NCBI RefSeq assembly: GCF_017591435.1
Contig: NC_059300.1
Span: 9,110,058-9,174,057 of the forward strand
Direction: 5' to 3'
DNA length: 64,000 nucleotides
DNA from: Portunus trituberculatus
Lineage: Eukaryota > Arthropoda > Malacostraca > Decapoda > Portunidae
This document shows, in pieces, positions 1 through 51,113 of the stretch. The translations under genes were made by a program, and so were the position numbers. The notes under the pieces are model-generated. The model did no database searches, was not told the origin of the DNA, and worked only from the letters and a program-made list of their open reading frames with translations. Position 1 is the stretch's first letter, and each line of letters starts with the position of its first letter.

Positions 1-133
1 ATGACGCTCCTTGTTGCATCATATTTTAATTTGCGGCTCCAGAAAGGCTAGCCATCAATATTGAAACGGAAATGTTGTAATGTATTGTATTGTAGAATGT
101 ATTTTAATGTATTTCACTGGTTCGGGTCCTCAG

Positions 134-38001
<37,868 letters not shown>

Positions 38002-38480
38002 CACAATACAAAGAAATATATATAGTTTCATAATTTGTACTACATTTTTATGAAAGTACTTGGTGTCTTAAGTCCTCAGGTGTTCATATAGTCACTCACA
38101 AGACAGTTACTATAGGCTTTGACATTCTCAGAAAATCAATGTAGGTGATGCTCAAGCTCAAATGCAACTAAGTGTGCTGATGTGTGTTACAAATGTACTT
38201 TGATATGGAACCGAGACTAATTTACTGTTGACAAGTACATGTGTTGCCCAATATATTGAAATCTGTAAACAGCTGCCAGATCTGGTGAATCCACATATCA
38301 TAGATTTCACTTATTCCCATTTTGTTCATTCATATTTATTGTTAAACTACTCATTGACGTGTTTTCTTCATAGCTCACTGTGATTGCATGGTGGGTGCCA
38401 CATCGATGATATTTTGTACAAAGTTCCCTGCTTCAATTATTTAGCTTTTGTACATGAAAATAAAATATTATTTATCATAC
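38002..38480 (+). other. cadherin 3' UTR
   Basis: AT-rich sequence from the stop codon to just past the poly(A) signal at 38459. The cleavage site is not visible and is estimated about 15 bases after the signal. Confidence 0.6.
38459..38464 (+). promoter_or_regulatory. poly(A) signal of the cadherin gene
   Basis: Canonical aataaa, 458 bases after the stop codon, in an AT-rich context and followed by T/G-rich sequence. Confidence 0.6.
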
Positions 38481-40553
38481 ATTTTGCAAAGCTTCCTCGA
38501 TGTTTCATATTGTAGATAAATGTTTATACTTTAGGATAGATTTTTTTCACTGTCCACTGCAAAGTCATGTCAGTATACTAGTAACATTTGATACAACGAA
38601 TTCTAGTACTGGATGGTGATAATAAATACTTTCTTAAGTTCCTACTCATTTGTCTTCTTAACCTTATTTATATCTATTTACCAATCAATATACTATGTCA
38701 GCCATTCTCCGCACAGGGTGGCCCTGGCAAAGTACCATACACTTGTACTCACATCAATCATTTCATACTCTGTCCCTGAATAAAAGAGGAAGAGAACATT
38801 GTGGGGGAATAACTTCAAGATTACATTACCTCTATGTTAAACTTGATTCTTGGAACTCTTCCATATGCATCACCTTCTACCAGGTAAAAAATAAGAGATA
38901 ATGCTGTCTTCAAAGCAGTATTATGCATGTGTGTCTTTCATTATGGACAATATTTAGTCTGCTATATCACAATATATTATAAGTGGTCTTTAAAATTCAG
39001 GAAAACACAATTGCAGTTTCAGCACCCAAGTGAAAAAGAGTAGATATATGAGTACTGGATGGTGGTATATGACATGAATGGTTACTGATTAGTGAAAGGT
39101 CACTGAATAGTGAAAAAAAAATAATAGAAATGGCCAGATGCCACTAGACTTTGTGGAGTGTACAAAATTGAAAATAAAAAAAAGTAGGAACTAAAAAACC
39201 CAACAACCTGGCATGACAGCATTAGTGGAACAACTACTGACTATATCCTTGTAAACAACAAAGTAGAAGAAAAAGGCTTCATGTTTGGAAAAATACTCAG
39301 ACCACTTTTTAATTTGCATTAGTTATGGAAAAAAAAAACCATGAAAAGACCAAATGGCTAGAAGAATAGAAACTAAAGGATGCAAACAGAGAAATATGCA
39401 ACAAAGGTCAACAAGGGAATACAAGTAGTAATTACTGATAAAAAGGTGAGTGTAGACACTATATAAAATAAGCTCCAAGAATCTTTAAAACAAGAAGCAG
39501 TCAAAGAAATCAAAATTAAGAAAATAAAGGTAGGCCCAATGAGACTTAAAGGATGGTGAGACAAAGAGGAAGGAAAAGTGATAGCCAACCAAAATATAGA
39601 AAACAGGATACAGACACAGCTGTATAAAAAAGTTAAGAAATAAGGAAACGAATGCCAGCAAGAATGGCAGCATGCCTGGGAAAGATACAAGAAGGCTCAG
39701 ACTTGGTAAGAAAGAAAATTAAAGAATTGGAAGAATGTGCCACGTGGAGGATGAAAGAAGGAAAGTTTCAATAGATTGAAAAGGAGCTTAAGGAAAGGAG
39801 TAATACATGATGAGGTGAAACAAAGCTGACAGAAGAGAAACAAGGAATAGTAAAGAGATATAAGCTGAAATAGAATGTTTCTTGAAAAGGTGATAATGAA
39901 GAATATAGAACTAAGACATAATTTTTAACACCAAGGACATGAATGCCATAGAGATAAGTGAAAAAGATGTGGAAGAGGCCTTACAAAAAACTGAGTTAGA
40001 AAAAGCCAGATGAACTAATGGCATCCTTGGTGAATGGAGGGATTGAACTGAAAAAGCTAGCAACTAAGGAGTTAATTGAAAAAATTCTAGAGAAAGGAGT
40101 TGTACTCAATTGAAGACTGGAAAAAAGTGTGACATTAATTCATAAGGGAGGAGGAAAATCCAAACACAACATTGAGAACAACAGACCTATAGGCATAATA
40201 GCTGTAATGAATGTGCTGGCAATGTGTGGCATAATGATAAATGACAAACTAACACAGTGGGCATAGGAAAAATATGATATGATTGAAAAGAAAGAACCAT
40301 GAAAAGAAAAACTGGGAAGGAACTGTATTTGGTATTCTTCAATAGAGAAAGCATATGATACTGTTGATGAAAGAAGACTACTCAGCCTACTAAACCACAT
40401 AGGAATGATATGAAGAAGAGAAAAGACAGCTGGTGGCAGAAATTACAGAAATAATTGATGAGGAAAAATGGAACAAGAGGCCATATAGATAAGGGATTAC
40501 CACTATATTAAGATTGTATGGTGGAAATACTGTAGTGAGGAAATTGAAAAGCT

Positions 40554-40847
40554 ATGAAAGTGATAGAAAACTTGTATGAAGATAATGAGGTAAAATTCAG
40601 GCTTGGATCAGTGAGATGGTTAGAGATCAATGTGGGAATGAGACAAGGTTGTGTTGTCCCCACCATTGTACGACATACACCTGGAGGAACTGATAACAAG
40701 AATCAGAATATACAGCAGAAGTGTGTAAATTTTCTGGCATATGCTGATGACGTGGTGCTGATGGCAGACAGGAAGGAACACGTGGAGGAACTACTGCAGA
40801 CTACAACTCAGTTCAGAAAAGGGTGGCAGCTAAGATTCAGTTCATGA
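40554..40847 (+). pseudogene. LINE reverse transcriptase fragment with YADD
   Basis: 97-residue open stretch with NLYEDNEVKFRLG, VGMRQGCV and the catalytic YADD. The upstream frame is broken by stops, so it is dead. Confidence 0.7.
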
Positions 40848-41336
40848 AAGTGCGAAGTAATTCAGATTAAAGAAGACCAGGACAATCAGTGGATGATGGG
40901 AAACTGTATACTGAAAGTGGTGGAAAAGTAAACTTACTCAGTAATGGAGGTTTGTAGTGAAGGTATAGATGGATAAAGAAAAAGGAAAATAAATTAAAAC
41001 AAAGCAAGGAGAGCTGCAAGAATGATCCTAAATGGTGGAAGCAGGGTAACAACTAAATATGAGGTTGGCAGGAATCTGTGGAAGGGGATAGCAGTCCCAC
41101 ACTATTTATAAGGAGCAGAGTTAACATGGGGAATCACCTACTGAGAAAGAATTGCCTAGGAAAAACTGTCTTTTATCAAGAAAATAGCAGGACTGGAAGA
41201 TGATATATGAGTGAAGAAAGTGATCTCAGAAGACAGACCAGGATTATCATACAGAAGAGAGATAAACAGATGAAGAAAAGAGAACTTAGAAAAAGACTGG
41301 GATAGACTGGAGAATAGAGACAAACAAATGTATTTT

Positions 41337-42286
41337 CTTTTTTTTTTTTTTACGTAGCGAAGAGGGCCAGCCAAGGGCAAAAAAAAAAAGTTAGAAAAAG
41401 GCCCACTTGAGCACTGGCTCTCCAAAGACTTCAAAAAGTGCCAAAACCGTCAGCCAGAATTAGGGGAGCAAATGCCTCGATACCTCCCTCTTAAAAGAAG
41501 ACAAGTTGTAGGAATTCGGAAATACAGATGCAAGGAGGGAGTTCCAGAGTTTACCAGTGAAAGGGATGAATGATTGAGCGTACTGGTTAACTCTTGCATT
41601 AGAGAGTTGGACAGAATAGGGATGAGAGGAAGAAGAAAGCCTTGTGCAGCGTGGCCGCAGGAGGAGGGAGGCATGCAGTTAGCAAGATCAGTAGAACAGT
41701 TACCATGAAAATAGCGATAAAATATAGAAAGGGATGCAACATTTCGGCGGTGAGAAAGAGACTGAAGACAGTTAGTCAGAGGAAGGGAGTTGATGAGACG
41801 AAGAGCTTTCGATTCCACCCTATCAAGCAAAGCTGTGTGACTGGAATCCCCCCAAACATGCGAAGAGTACTCCATACAGGGACGGATAAGGCCCTTATAC
41901 AGAGTAAGCAGTTGGAGGGACGAGAAAAACTGTCGGAGACGCCTCAGAACACCTAACTTCATAGAAGCTGTTTTAGCAAGAGATGAGATGTGAAGTTTCC
42001 AGTTAAGATTATGAGCAAAGGACAGACCGAGGATATTCATTGTGGAAGAGGGAGACAGTTGAGTGTCACTAAAGAAGAGGGGATAGTTGTCTGGAAGGTT
42101 GTGTCGAGTTGATAGAGGGAGGAATTGAGTTTTTGAGGCATTGAAAACTACTAGATTTTCTCTGCCCCAATCGGAAATCTTAGAAAGATCGGAAGTCAGG
42201 CGTTCCGTGGCGTTCCCCCGTGATCTGTTAATTTCCTGGGGGAGGGGGTGGAAATTGGGAATGGAGAAGAAATGGTGTAACAAAAA
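41337..42286 (-). mobile_element. 5'-truncated LINE inserted in an older LINE
   Basis: Minus-strand ORF at 42283-41450 (277 residues) matches the C-terminal third of LINE ORF2: NLVVFNASKTQFLPLS, NILGLSFAHNLNWKLHISSL, LRQFFSS, PCMEYSSHVWG. A poly(A) tail appears as the plus-strand T run at about 41337-41352. A possible 9-bp duplication acaaacaaa lies at 41320 and 42287. Confidence 0.75.
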
Positions 42287-42889
42287 ACAAACAAACCAGG
42301 AAGGATAGAGTGGTATGTAGGGGAATGAGGATTTAGGTTACTGTTCATGGCAAGGATAAGTGCCTTAGAATCAAATGGTAGTAACAGAAATGAACAGGAA
42401 CAGAGTTGCAACTTATGTGTGGGAGTGAAGGAAACAACAGAGCATATGGTAGTGGAATGTAACAGATATGAAGAAGAGAAAAGACAGCTGGTGACAGAAA
42501 TTACAGAAATAAATGATGAAGAATGGAAGAAGAGGCCATATAGATAAGGGATTACCATTATATTAGGATTGTATGGTGGAAATACCGTAGTGAGAAAATT
42601 GAAAAGTATTAAAGTGTACTAAAAAAACGCAAATAGAGTTGTGAAAAGAGAAAGTGAATGAACAAATTTAACAATAGACAAAATCTGCAATAGGAAGAAG
42701 ACGTAACCCCTTACAAAGCGACACAAAACGAAGAAAGAAGCCTTGGCTGTTACCATCCAGCATCTCTTTACAGCTGATACAGTGAAAAACACCCTCCATA
42801 TGGTTAGGGTTAATGAGTCTGCTGGTGGATGGATGGATTTAAGATAAGGCGCCGAACAGCTTAGGTCATTTGGTGCCGCTGCAATTTCT

Positions 42890-43150
42890 TAATTAAAAAA
42901 AAGATAAAACTACAGAACCCCTCCAACACTAACCTAACCCTAACAAACCTAACCTACCGTATCCTTGCTTTGGGGCAGTTTCCCTCCCCCCCACACAGGT
43001 TCTCTTATAGCTTCACACAATATGCCCTACCTCTACCAATACCCTCCTCACAATACCTTAACGAAAGGATGAAGGTCCTGGTTGGTCCTCTTCTCGATTG
43101 TACACTGACTTGCATCGCAGGATCGATGATTTCCCAGTAATCAAATTCGC
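42890..43150 (-). repeat. inverted copy of the exon 11/12 repeat module
   Basis: The reverse complement matches 22620-22800 in order: gattactgggaaatcatcg, gtgtacaatcgagaagagga, gttaaggtattgtgaggagg, gccccaaagcaaggatacg, then the gttaggttagg words. It shows the two regions share a repeat family and genome. Confidence 0.75.
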
Positions 43151-44672
43151 AACCTTTACAACTAGTGTCACTGGTGGCCATAGCTCAACTACTCACAGAT
43201 GTCTGTGCACCTGTCTGCCCCGCCTATGAATACATATAACAAATTCCCAATGGCGCAGCTCGTGCTGTTAAGAGGTGGTGGCACGTCATTGGACAAAAGA
43301 ACTATAGACACAATAAGAATCCTATTCACCAGTTACCCACAAACCCCAGCTAGAAACAAATGCAAGTCAGTGTACTGCTCATTTCTGAGTGTGATGGAGC
43401 TCCGTGGCTCGCAGCAGCTTGCTGGACTTACAGAAAACTCGCCGAACACACCACATTTGAAGGCCGAGCACTCGCCAAAACTCACTGATAGTAAACACGT
43501 TACATATACTGCACTGTGCTATACGTATTATACAGATCGGCGTGGAGCAGTGATTCTAGAGAAGAACCAAAAAAAAAAAAAAAAAAATAGTTTATGAAAA
43601 AAAAAAACTAGAAACAATTAAAAACAAGGAAATTAAAAGTAACAAAATACTAAGAAAACAATAAAACCAAATAAAACATTAAAATACGTATAATAAAATA
43701 AAATTCACAATTCCTTATCTCTCTTCAAGGTATTACGAAACATGAGTAATGGACAGTTATGATAACGACTAGTCATCGTTCAAGAAACCCCGAAACTTCC
43801 ACTGAGTAATGATTACTGTCATTGTGCAACCAATATTTCAAAATGACGGACAAGGTAAATAATGCCGTGACTGTCCAGCATTAGCATGTGCATTAATATA
43901 AACATGATAAATAATATGAAGGAAACAAACGCTAACGAGTAAACCACACGTCAAGCGTCGAGTAGGGAAGAGAAAATCAGTGACGTCACAAAATGATTCT
44001 TTCCACCCACCTATTATCTTCCCTTCAGTCCTTTTGTATGAAAATAAACAAATAAAAACTAAACATGGATAAAATATTACCTGCACTGCTGTAATAGCTA
44101 AGAAAATGAAACAATCGTACCTTGTTCTGTATCTGGCACTAGTCACGGCGGAGAGATGGTGAGGGATGTCGCGGCTTTCCGACGACTGCCAATCAATTCA
44201 AGGTCCCACTGGCTCTTCATGACAATAACCAGTATTGCTGTTTTATACAATTGTGATCAAATCACAAACTAAAGATATTTAGATACAACTAACCTGGGAG
44301 CTCCGTATTGCCCACCAACAGCCACGATCAGCACTGACGTGACCGTCACTTAGTCGCAGCTCGTTCCACTGCTTCGAATCCCTGTTCGTACCATTGTTTG
44401 AATGTTGTTCATGCTATTGTCTATGGGAATGAATTTGCTATTACAATGTCATTACTGTCTGAAGAATTCTTTTAGTGAGTATAAATCAGAGTGAGGCACT
44501 AAGGCACCAGATAACATTACTCGTCCAAGAAGAAAGCATTGCAACCTGACAGTGCTGACGTGAACCACACCCTGAAACATTAAGCTGCATGATTCCCTAT
44601 AAGACCTCAATTCAAACTCCAACATAGCGTACGGGCCAATGTTGATTAACTGAACAGATGTAGCTATATTGG
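43151..44672. other. intergenic, no gene recognised
   Basis: A 132-codon ORF at 43199-43597 ends in a poly(A)-like run and resembles nothing I know; it may be the end of a retrocopied repeat. The rest shows no coding signal. Confidence 0.4.
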
Positions 44673-44851
44673 CGTTTTATTGAAGTGGAACAGCCGCCTT
44701 ACATCTTGTTCATTATCTAGGATAAGCTATGAGCGTATCTAATTAACATTGTGACATGTATTCGACATCTTTTCTTGATAAACACTAGTTACTAGTTTGA
44801 AGAACAAAAAAATTTGGTTTAGCACGATACGACCGGTTATGTATTTTGTTG

Positions 44852-44887
<36 letters not shown>

Positions 44888-44994
44888 GGTGACTTAGCGG
44901 TGTAGATGCCATACAGCTCAAGAAAAGCAGTGAGTAATATTATCTACTCTGTCATTCGAACAGAGTTCACTCTTTTTCATAAATTGAGAATATA

Positions 44995-45081
<87 letters not shown>

Positions 45082-45183
45082 TCAATTTATGAAAAAGAGT
45101 GAACTCTGTTCGAATGACTTAGAGTAGATAATATTACTCACTGCTTTTCTTGAGCTGTATGGCATCTACACCGCTAAGTCACC

Positions 45184-45221
<38 letters not shown>

Positions 45222-45400
45222 CAACAAAATACATAACCGGTCGTATCGTGCTAAACCAAATTTTTTTGTTCTTCAAACTAGTAACTAGTGTTTATCAAGA
45301 AAAGATGTCGAATACATGTCACAATGTTAATTAGATACGCTCATAGCTTATCCTAGATAATGAACAAGATGTAAGGCGGCTGTTCCACTTCAATAAAACG
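44673..45400. repeat. 728-bp near-perfect palindrome with (TA)n core
   Basis: Left arm 44673-44994 and right arm 45073-45400 are reverse complements almost base for base, including a (CT)n/(GA)n tract in each arm. I see a 2-base indel near 44950/45120 and small tract-length differences. The core is (TA)n. No ORF and no transposase. Confidence 0.9.
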
Positions 45401-45629
45401 ACACTTACATGACTCCCGACGGCGCTTGTCGTTAACCCGCCTCGCTATCTTCCATTCTCTCAGTTACACACACCTGAGGCTTACATAACAGACAAAGACG
45501 TTACACTTGCTTCGATCCTCGTCAGGTCGGCCTATCATCACGTCGCCGACAGAGCCATACCATTTTCGAATCGATGTCATATGGCAGTTACAATCTTTCA
45601 CTTATAATGAATGCATTGTTCTTTCCCTA

Positions 45630-45631
<2 letters not shown>

Positions 45632-45676
<45 letters not shown>

Positions 45677-45831
45677 GAATTCCTGCTAGTACCGACGCAG
45701 TATTGCGTAATGAAAAGACAAAAAGACTGCCGAACAACCACAAAACAAGTGAACATATTCCGGAAATCAAAACGTCAACGCCCCGAACGAAGTAGAAAAG
45801 GAAACCGAACATTTCATTCAAAGACTATAGC

Positions 45832-45860
<29 letters not shown>
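45632..45860 (+). repeat. two (GA)n arrays
   Basis: (GA)n at about 45632-45674 and 45834-45860 with unique sequence between. Confidence 0.9.
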
Positions 45861-45865
<5 letters not shown>

Positions 45866-45874
45866 TTCTTATAT

Positions 45875-46060
45875 TAAGAACATAAGAACATAAGAAGAGG
45901 AAGCTGCAAGAGGCCGCCATTCCTACACGTGGCAGTCCCTGTGTGTTTTAAGCTACCTAATTCCATCTATCATCCCTATCCATGAACTTATCTCATCTTC
46001 TTTTAAAGCTCCCTATTAATGTCACGTATTGGTTAATAGAGAATGAAGGCAGCTATTTTT
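45875..46060 (+). repeat. probable dispersed repeat starting with AAGAACAT words
   Basis: Begins with reiterated aagaacataagaacataaga, then gaagctgcaagaggccgcca and cctacacgtggcagtccctg. I have the impression of this pattern from other crustacean DNA but cannot confirm it. Confidence 0.4.
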
Positions 46061-47109
46061 TGTCCATCAAATTTCGTAAGGATCGCCACTCTTTCTGGTA
46101 ACTTCGAGGACTCGAGTGGTTCAGTGGTACACACCAAGAACACCAAAAGGAGATCAAGCACGAAAAGAAAGAACATATCGCAGTAAAAATAAAGTAAAAG
46201 GAAGAACGATGGGAAAAATAAAAAGAAATGAGAAAGGGAGAAGGAAAAAAATAACTAAAAATTACTAAGATTACAAGAAGTTATCGGAATCTAATATGTA
46301 AGAGACACTAAACATAATTTAGCAATACCCAAAGAAGGATAATAGTAAATACTCCCATCACCGCTCCATCCTTCATCGCACTTCATATATACCAAGATAG
46401 GAATACTCGTAACCTAACCTAACCGAAGCTAACCAAATTGACAGTCAGGAATACTCGTACACGAACACGGTAAAGGCAGATTAGATGATAGAATATTATA
46501 GTTAGAAAAAATAAATATGATGGTTTCGGTCCCAGTGAGAAGCCATAAATTGATATAATGAACTGAGAATTGGCTCTCATGTGCTACGGGTTTTAATCAG
46601 ACTCGATAACGGCTTACTTTTTGTCTATTTATTTATTTTTCTTCCTTTTGTGGAATCGCTAATGTTGATTGGTTGTTGTTATTGTGGTTATTGTTGTTGC
46701 TGTTGTTGGTCATTTTCTTCTTTTTCTTTTTTCTTTTCCTTCTGTCTTCCTCATACAGTTATCGTTACTATTATAATAATCATCACTACCACCACCACCA
46801 CTGCCACCATTTCTTCACGTTCCTGGGTTTGTTTCCAACGAAAAGTAGTACATTAATGTGCCGTACAGAAAGTCGTGATATCTGAAATGTTGACACAGCG
46901 AGGACTGAGGCGGTGTGGGTGGGTGGGTGGGTGGGTGGGTGTGTGTGTAGAACCTTCCTTTCGCCTTGATATGTAGATGACGATGACGCTGTCCTTTCTC
47001 CCTTCGTCTCTCTCTCTCTCTCTAGGCCTGACACGCAGGACTATACGAACGTCACTCCGGAGACTTTTTTCCAGAGCACATTATTAGATTTCCTCTGAGA
47101 AAAGATTAC

Positions 47110-47112
<3 letters not shown>
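46061..47112. other. intergenic, no gene recognised
   Basis: AT-rich DNA with short simple repeats and a (GGGT)n run at 46917-46940. Confidence 0.5.
46917..46940 (+). repeat. (GGGT)n tract, G-quadruplex capable
   Basis: Six consecutive gggt units. More than four G3 runs with 1-base loops is a strong quadruplex pattern. Confidence 0.75.

Positions 47113-47171
<59 letters not shown>
47113..47171 (+). repeat. (GA)n microsatellite
   Basis: Dinucleotide array with one gcga interruption. Confidence 0.93.
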
Positions 47172-47173
<2 letters not shown>

Positions 47174-47240
47174 TTCATGACGGACGGTACTAACGCGGGA
47201 GCAGAGAGACGCTGTGCTCGAGGGAGGCCATTGACGAGGC

Positions 47241-47250
47241 TATAAAAGTT
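47241..47250 (+). promoter_or_regulatory. weak candidate core promoter
   Basis: gctataaaag in a locally GC-richer island; tcagtcag initiator-like words follow about 110 bases later, which is too far for a standard TATA/initiator pair. No downstream coding exon is recognised. Confidence 0.15.
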
Positions 47251-47464
47251 GGCGCATACTTGTTATGTTGCGACCGTAAAAAAGGAAACTCCTCTTCCCG
47301 CCGCTTCTGGAGAGGCGCCGCCGGAGGAAACTGCTCGTAACCTCCTCGTCAGTCAGAGTTTAATTTTTTGGCCATCGCGGGGAAGGCGAGTGAAGGTGCG
47401 GCTCACATAGACCCAGGGAATGTCGCTACAGACACTTCTCTCTATTTGACACACAGAACTATAT

Positions 47465-47638
47465 CCTGAAACACTTTTGCACACCAACTTCACTACATTC
47501 AAGAGGCTCTCAATGAAGCTACGCCGGTTTTTAAGGGTGTTTTTATGGGTCTAATGGCAGATTAACTAGATTTGTACATCATGAACCGGAGAAACACTCG
47601 AAAACCCTACTAACAATGTCTATAACCTTTGAAAATAA

Positions 47639-47645
<7 letters not shown>
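47465..47645 (+). repeat. dispersed repeat, copy 2 of 3
   Basis: Matches 6947-7130 in order, including aaccggagaaacactcgaaa and cctttgaaaataatagtaga. It runs straight into a (GA)n array, which may have grown from the gagagag at its end. Confidence 0.55.

Positions 47646-47700
<55 letters not shown>
47643..47700 (+). repeat. (GA)n microsatellite
   Basis: Directly follows dispersed repeat copy 2. Confidence 0.93.
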
Positions 47701-48471
<771 letters not shown>

Positions 48472-48831
48472 AACGTTTCACTCTTGCCCAGTCCGAGCCT
48501 CCTCGCTCGATCCTTCCCTCCAGCACCACTCTCTCCCCTTCAGGCCTCTCTTCCGACAAACTTAGCTCACTAACTTTGCGTCAACGAGACACAAGTTCGA
48601 GCAACGAGAATGACTACTTTAACAGCGCCGGTTGTGCTTCCTTGCTCAGCCACGTAACAGACGCTCAGGTAAGGACAGGCATGTCTTATTAAGTAGTAAA
48701 CATAGAAAAATAGGTAAGGTAGAAATATTATGTTCTTATGAAAGCCTGGAAGGAAAAAAGATAGAAAAAAAGTATTACTGAGAAATTCATTAGTTGTAGA
48801 TTTCAGTTGTAAAGGTATTAGTGGGATGAAG

Positions 48832-48832
<1 letters not shown>

Positions 48833-48921
<89 letters not shown>
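48833..48921 (+). repeat. (TG)n microsatellite, SINE tail side
   Basis: Forms the (CA)n tail of the minus-strand SINE at 48922-49206. Confidence 0.95.
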
Positions 48922-48924
<3 letters not shown>

Positions 48925-49204
48925 TCACCTCATCCTCGGTCGTCTGCTGGTCACCCAGCCAGTCTTCCCCAGTACGGAGCGAGCTCAGAGCTCATAGACC
49001 GATCTTCGGGTAGGACTGAGGCCACAACACACTCCACACACCGGGAAAGCGAGGCCACAACCCCTCGAGTTACATCCCGTACCTATTTACTGCTAGGTGA
49101 ACAGGGGCTACACATTAAGAGGCTTGCCCATTTGCCTCGCCGCGCCGGGACTCGAACCCAGCCCTCTCGATTGTGAGTCGAGCGTGCTAACCACTACACT
49201 ACGC

Positions 49205-49206
<2 letters not shown>
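48922..49206 (-). mobile_element. tRNA-Val-type SINE next to (CA)n
   Basis: On the minus strand the head reads gtagtgtagtggttagcacg (A box), anticodon stem-loop ctcgactcacaatcgag (anticodon CAC, Val) and gggttcgagtccc (B box), followed by the shared body and a (CA)n tail. Another (CA)n abuts the head. Confidence 0.82.
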
Positions 49207-49591
<385 letters not shown>

Positions 49592-49674
49592 GGTAACTTA
49601 TGATGATATAACAGCTAATGTAGACCAGACAGGCACGTAATATACCGAACTGCTTATTTGCATGATTAAGTTAT

Positions 49675-49677
<3 letters not shown>

Positions 49678-49715
<38 letters not shown>

Positions 49716-49762
49716 TAGACAGACAGACAGAAAGAAAGACAGACAGACAGACAGACAGAGAG
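49678..49762 (+). repeat. (GACA)n microsatellite
   Basis: Tetranucleotide array with gata and gaaa variants. Confidence 0.9.
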
Positions 49763-50588
49763 ACTGGAGAACATTTTCACTTTTTTTTTTTAACTAAAAT
49801 AATCTTCCTCCACGTACTAATTTCCTGTTCTCTTTGCACTGTATATTCATTTATTTATCTACAGTTTTTTTTTTTTTTTTTCATCCCGGACATGATTTAC
49901 TCTTAAATTAACCTTATCCATCTCTCTCTCTCTCCCTCTTTCCTCACGCGTCATGTTCCTCTCTTCCCTACTGAATCTTTCCTCTCTACTCCCTATCTAG
50001 CCTTTGTCTCTCATCCTCTCATGATCTCCTTCCCTTCCTCCCACACCTGGCTGTTAGGTAATGTAGCGCTAATGAGAGGCAGGTGCACATCAGTGGCGAG
50101 ACCCGTGTTTCCACCTCGTTGCCTTCCCAGAGACTCCACCATCACCAGGGACGAGAGGAGTGTAGGTGGTTGCGACACAGAAGAGGCTCCTATACTCCTA
50201 CATCAACATTGCACTTGTTATCTTTCAACCTTGAAGTTTTCACGTTTTGTTTTTATTTCCCTATTTTCTCTGTTTTATGGTGTTCTTATCTAGTATTTTA
50301 TGTGTTTTATTTTGATATTTTCGTCTTTTTGCCATCAATATTTTCTATTCAGTCACACAGTTAGGAATTATCACATACGTCTGAATTATTAAGAAATACT
50401 TGTTACAATAAGTTTGTGGTCAGTAAAATATTTATCTCCCTACGAGTATCCATCTGTTACCACCACAAATCAGTTTCTCTCGGCGTTTCTTCCTGTCTTG
50501 TACCAGGGTAACGTACGTCTACTTTTGAAGCTGACAAATGGAAAACTAAAAAGATATAGTCCGTCATAAAGTTTCATTCATTCAGTGA

Positions 50589-51113
50589 CTCATTAACTCC
50601 TTGAGTACCATAACGCATTTCCATATCCATTGTTTTTTTCACGTTATGGCCTATAGCGCCTGTAGGCATACTTGAAGAGTATATTTGGGAAGCGCTGTTA
50701 AGTTTTCGCCCATTAGTGGCGCAGGCAAGTTTATTTATAGTTGTACCCATATTAGGGCCCATATCACCACCGAAGCGCATCTTTGGTATAATCACCTAGA
50801 ACCTGGGTATCATAGTGACATGTAGGTATCTTTAAACCACTCGACAAATGGCATAGCTTCAAAGTGGTGGTGGGATTCGAACCTACGTCTACCCGATCCC
50901 ACACTCACCACCTTATCCACTACGCCACCGCTTCCTCTGTTTACCTTTTAGTAATTTCATACAGTTTCAGAAAACTATGTGGGGATTGAAATAGTGAGGA
51001 CTGTGGTCATTAATCATCTGAGCTCCAGAGACCATTTCTAATGTAAACAAAATGGTCCAATCGTACACAAATCTTATGGTATAAATGTGTCCTTTTACTG
51101 AAGGGGTCAACAG
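50589..51113 (-). mobile_element. MITE with CCCTTCAGTA-type ends, split by a SINE
   Basis: Left end ttaactccttgagtaccata and right end tttactgaaggggtcaac match the 7679-7893 element in inverted orientation, and 50941-51113 aligns to its internal sequence (tttgtgtacgatt, ttacattagaaatggtct on the minus strand). About 310 bp of SINE interrupt it. Confidence 0.6.
50630..50936 (-). mobile_element. second tRNA-derived SINE family, inserted in a MITE
   Basis: On the minus strand the head carries ggtggcgtagtggataaggt (A-box-like) and gtaggttcgaatcccacc (B box). The body has no ORF and the 3' end is the A-rich cgtgaaaaaaacaatgg. Its body differs from the tRNA-Val SINEs. Confidence 0.6.

Larger units (their letters stand above)
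39050..42625 (+). mobile_element. decayed LINE, interrupted by a second LINE
   Basis: Conceptual translation with many stops shows an endonuclease end (WHDSISGTTTDYILVNNK near 39210, SDHFLICISYG near 39300), reverse transcriptase motifs (NNRPIGII near 40180; FLAYADDVVLMAD at 40731-40770) and a C-terminal finger CNLCVGVKETTEHMVVEC at 42404-42457. The 5' part is missing. An opposite-strand LINE splits it at 41337-42286. Confidence 0.7.

Noticed and set aside
80..133. Start codon for the cadherin at the beginning of the window
   Set aside because: The reading before 134 is intron sequence ahead of a cag acceptor, and the frame begins inside an EC repeat.
41450..42283. 277-residue minus-strand ORF as a host gene
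   Set aside because: Its sequence is the C-terminal part of a LINE ORF2 with a poly(A) end.
43199..43597. 132-residue ORF as a host gene
   Set aside because: No recognisable motif, surrounded by repeat remnants, ends in a poly(A)-like run.
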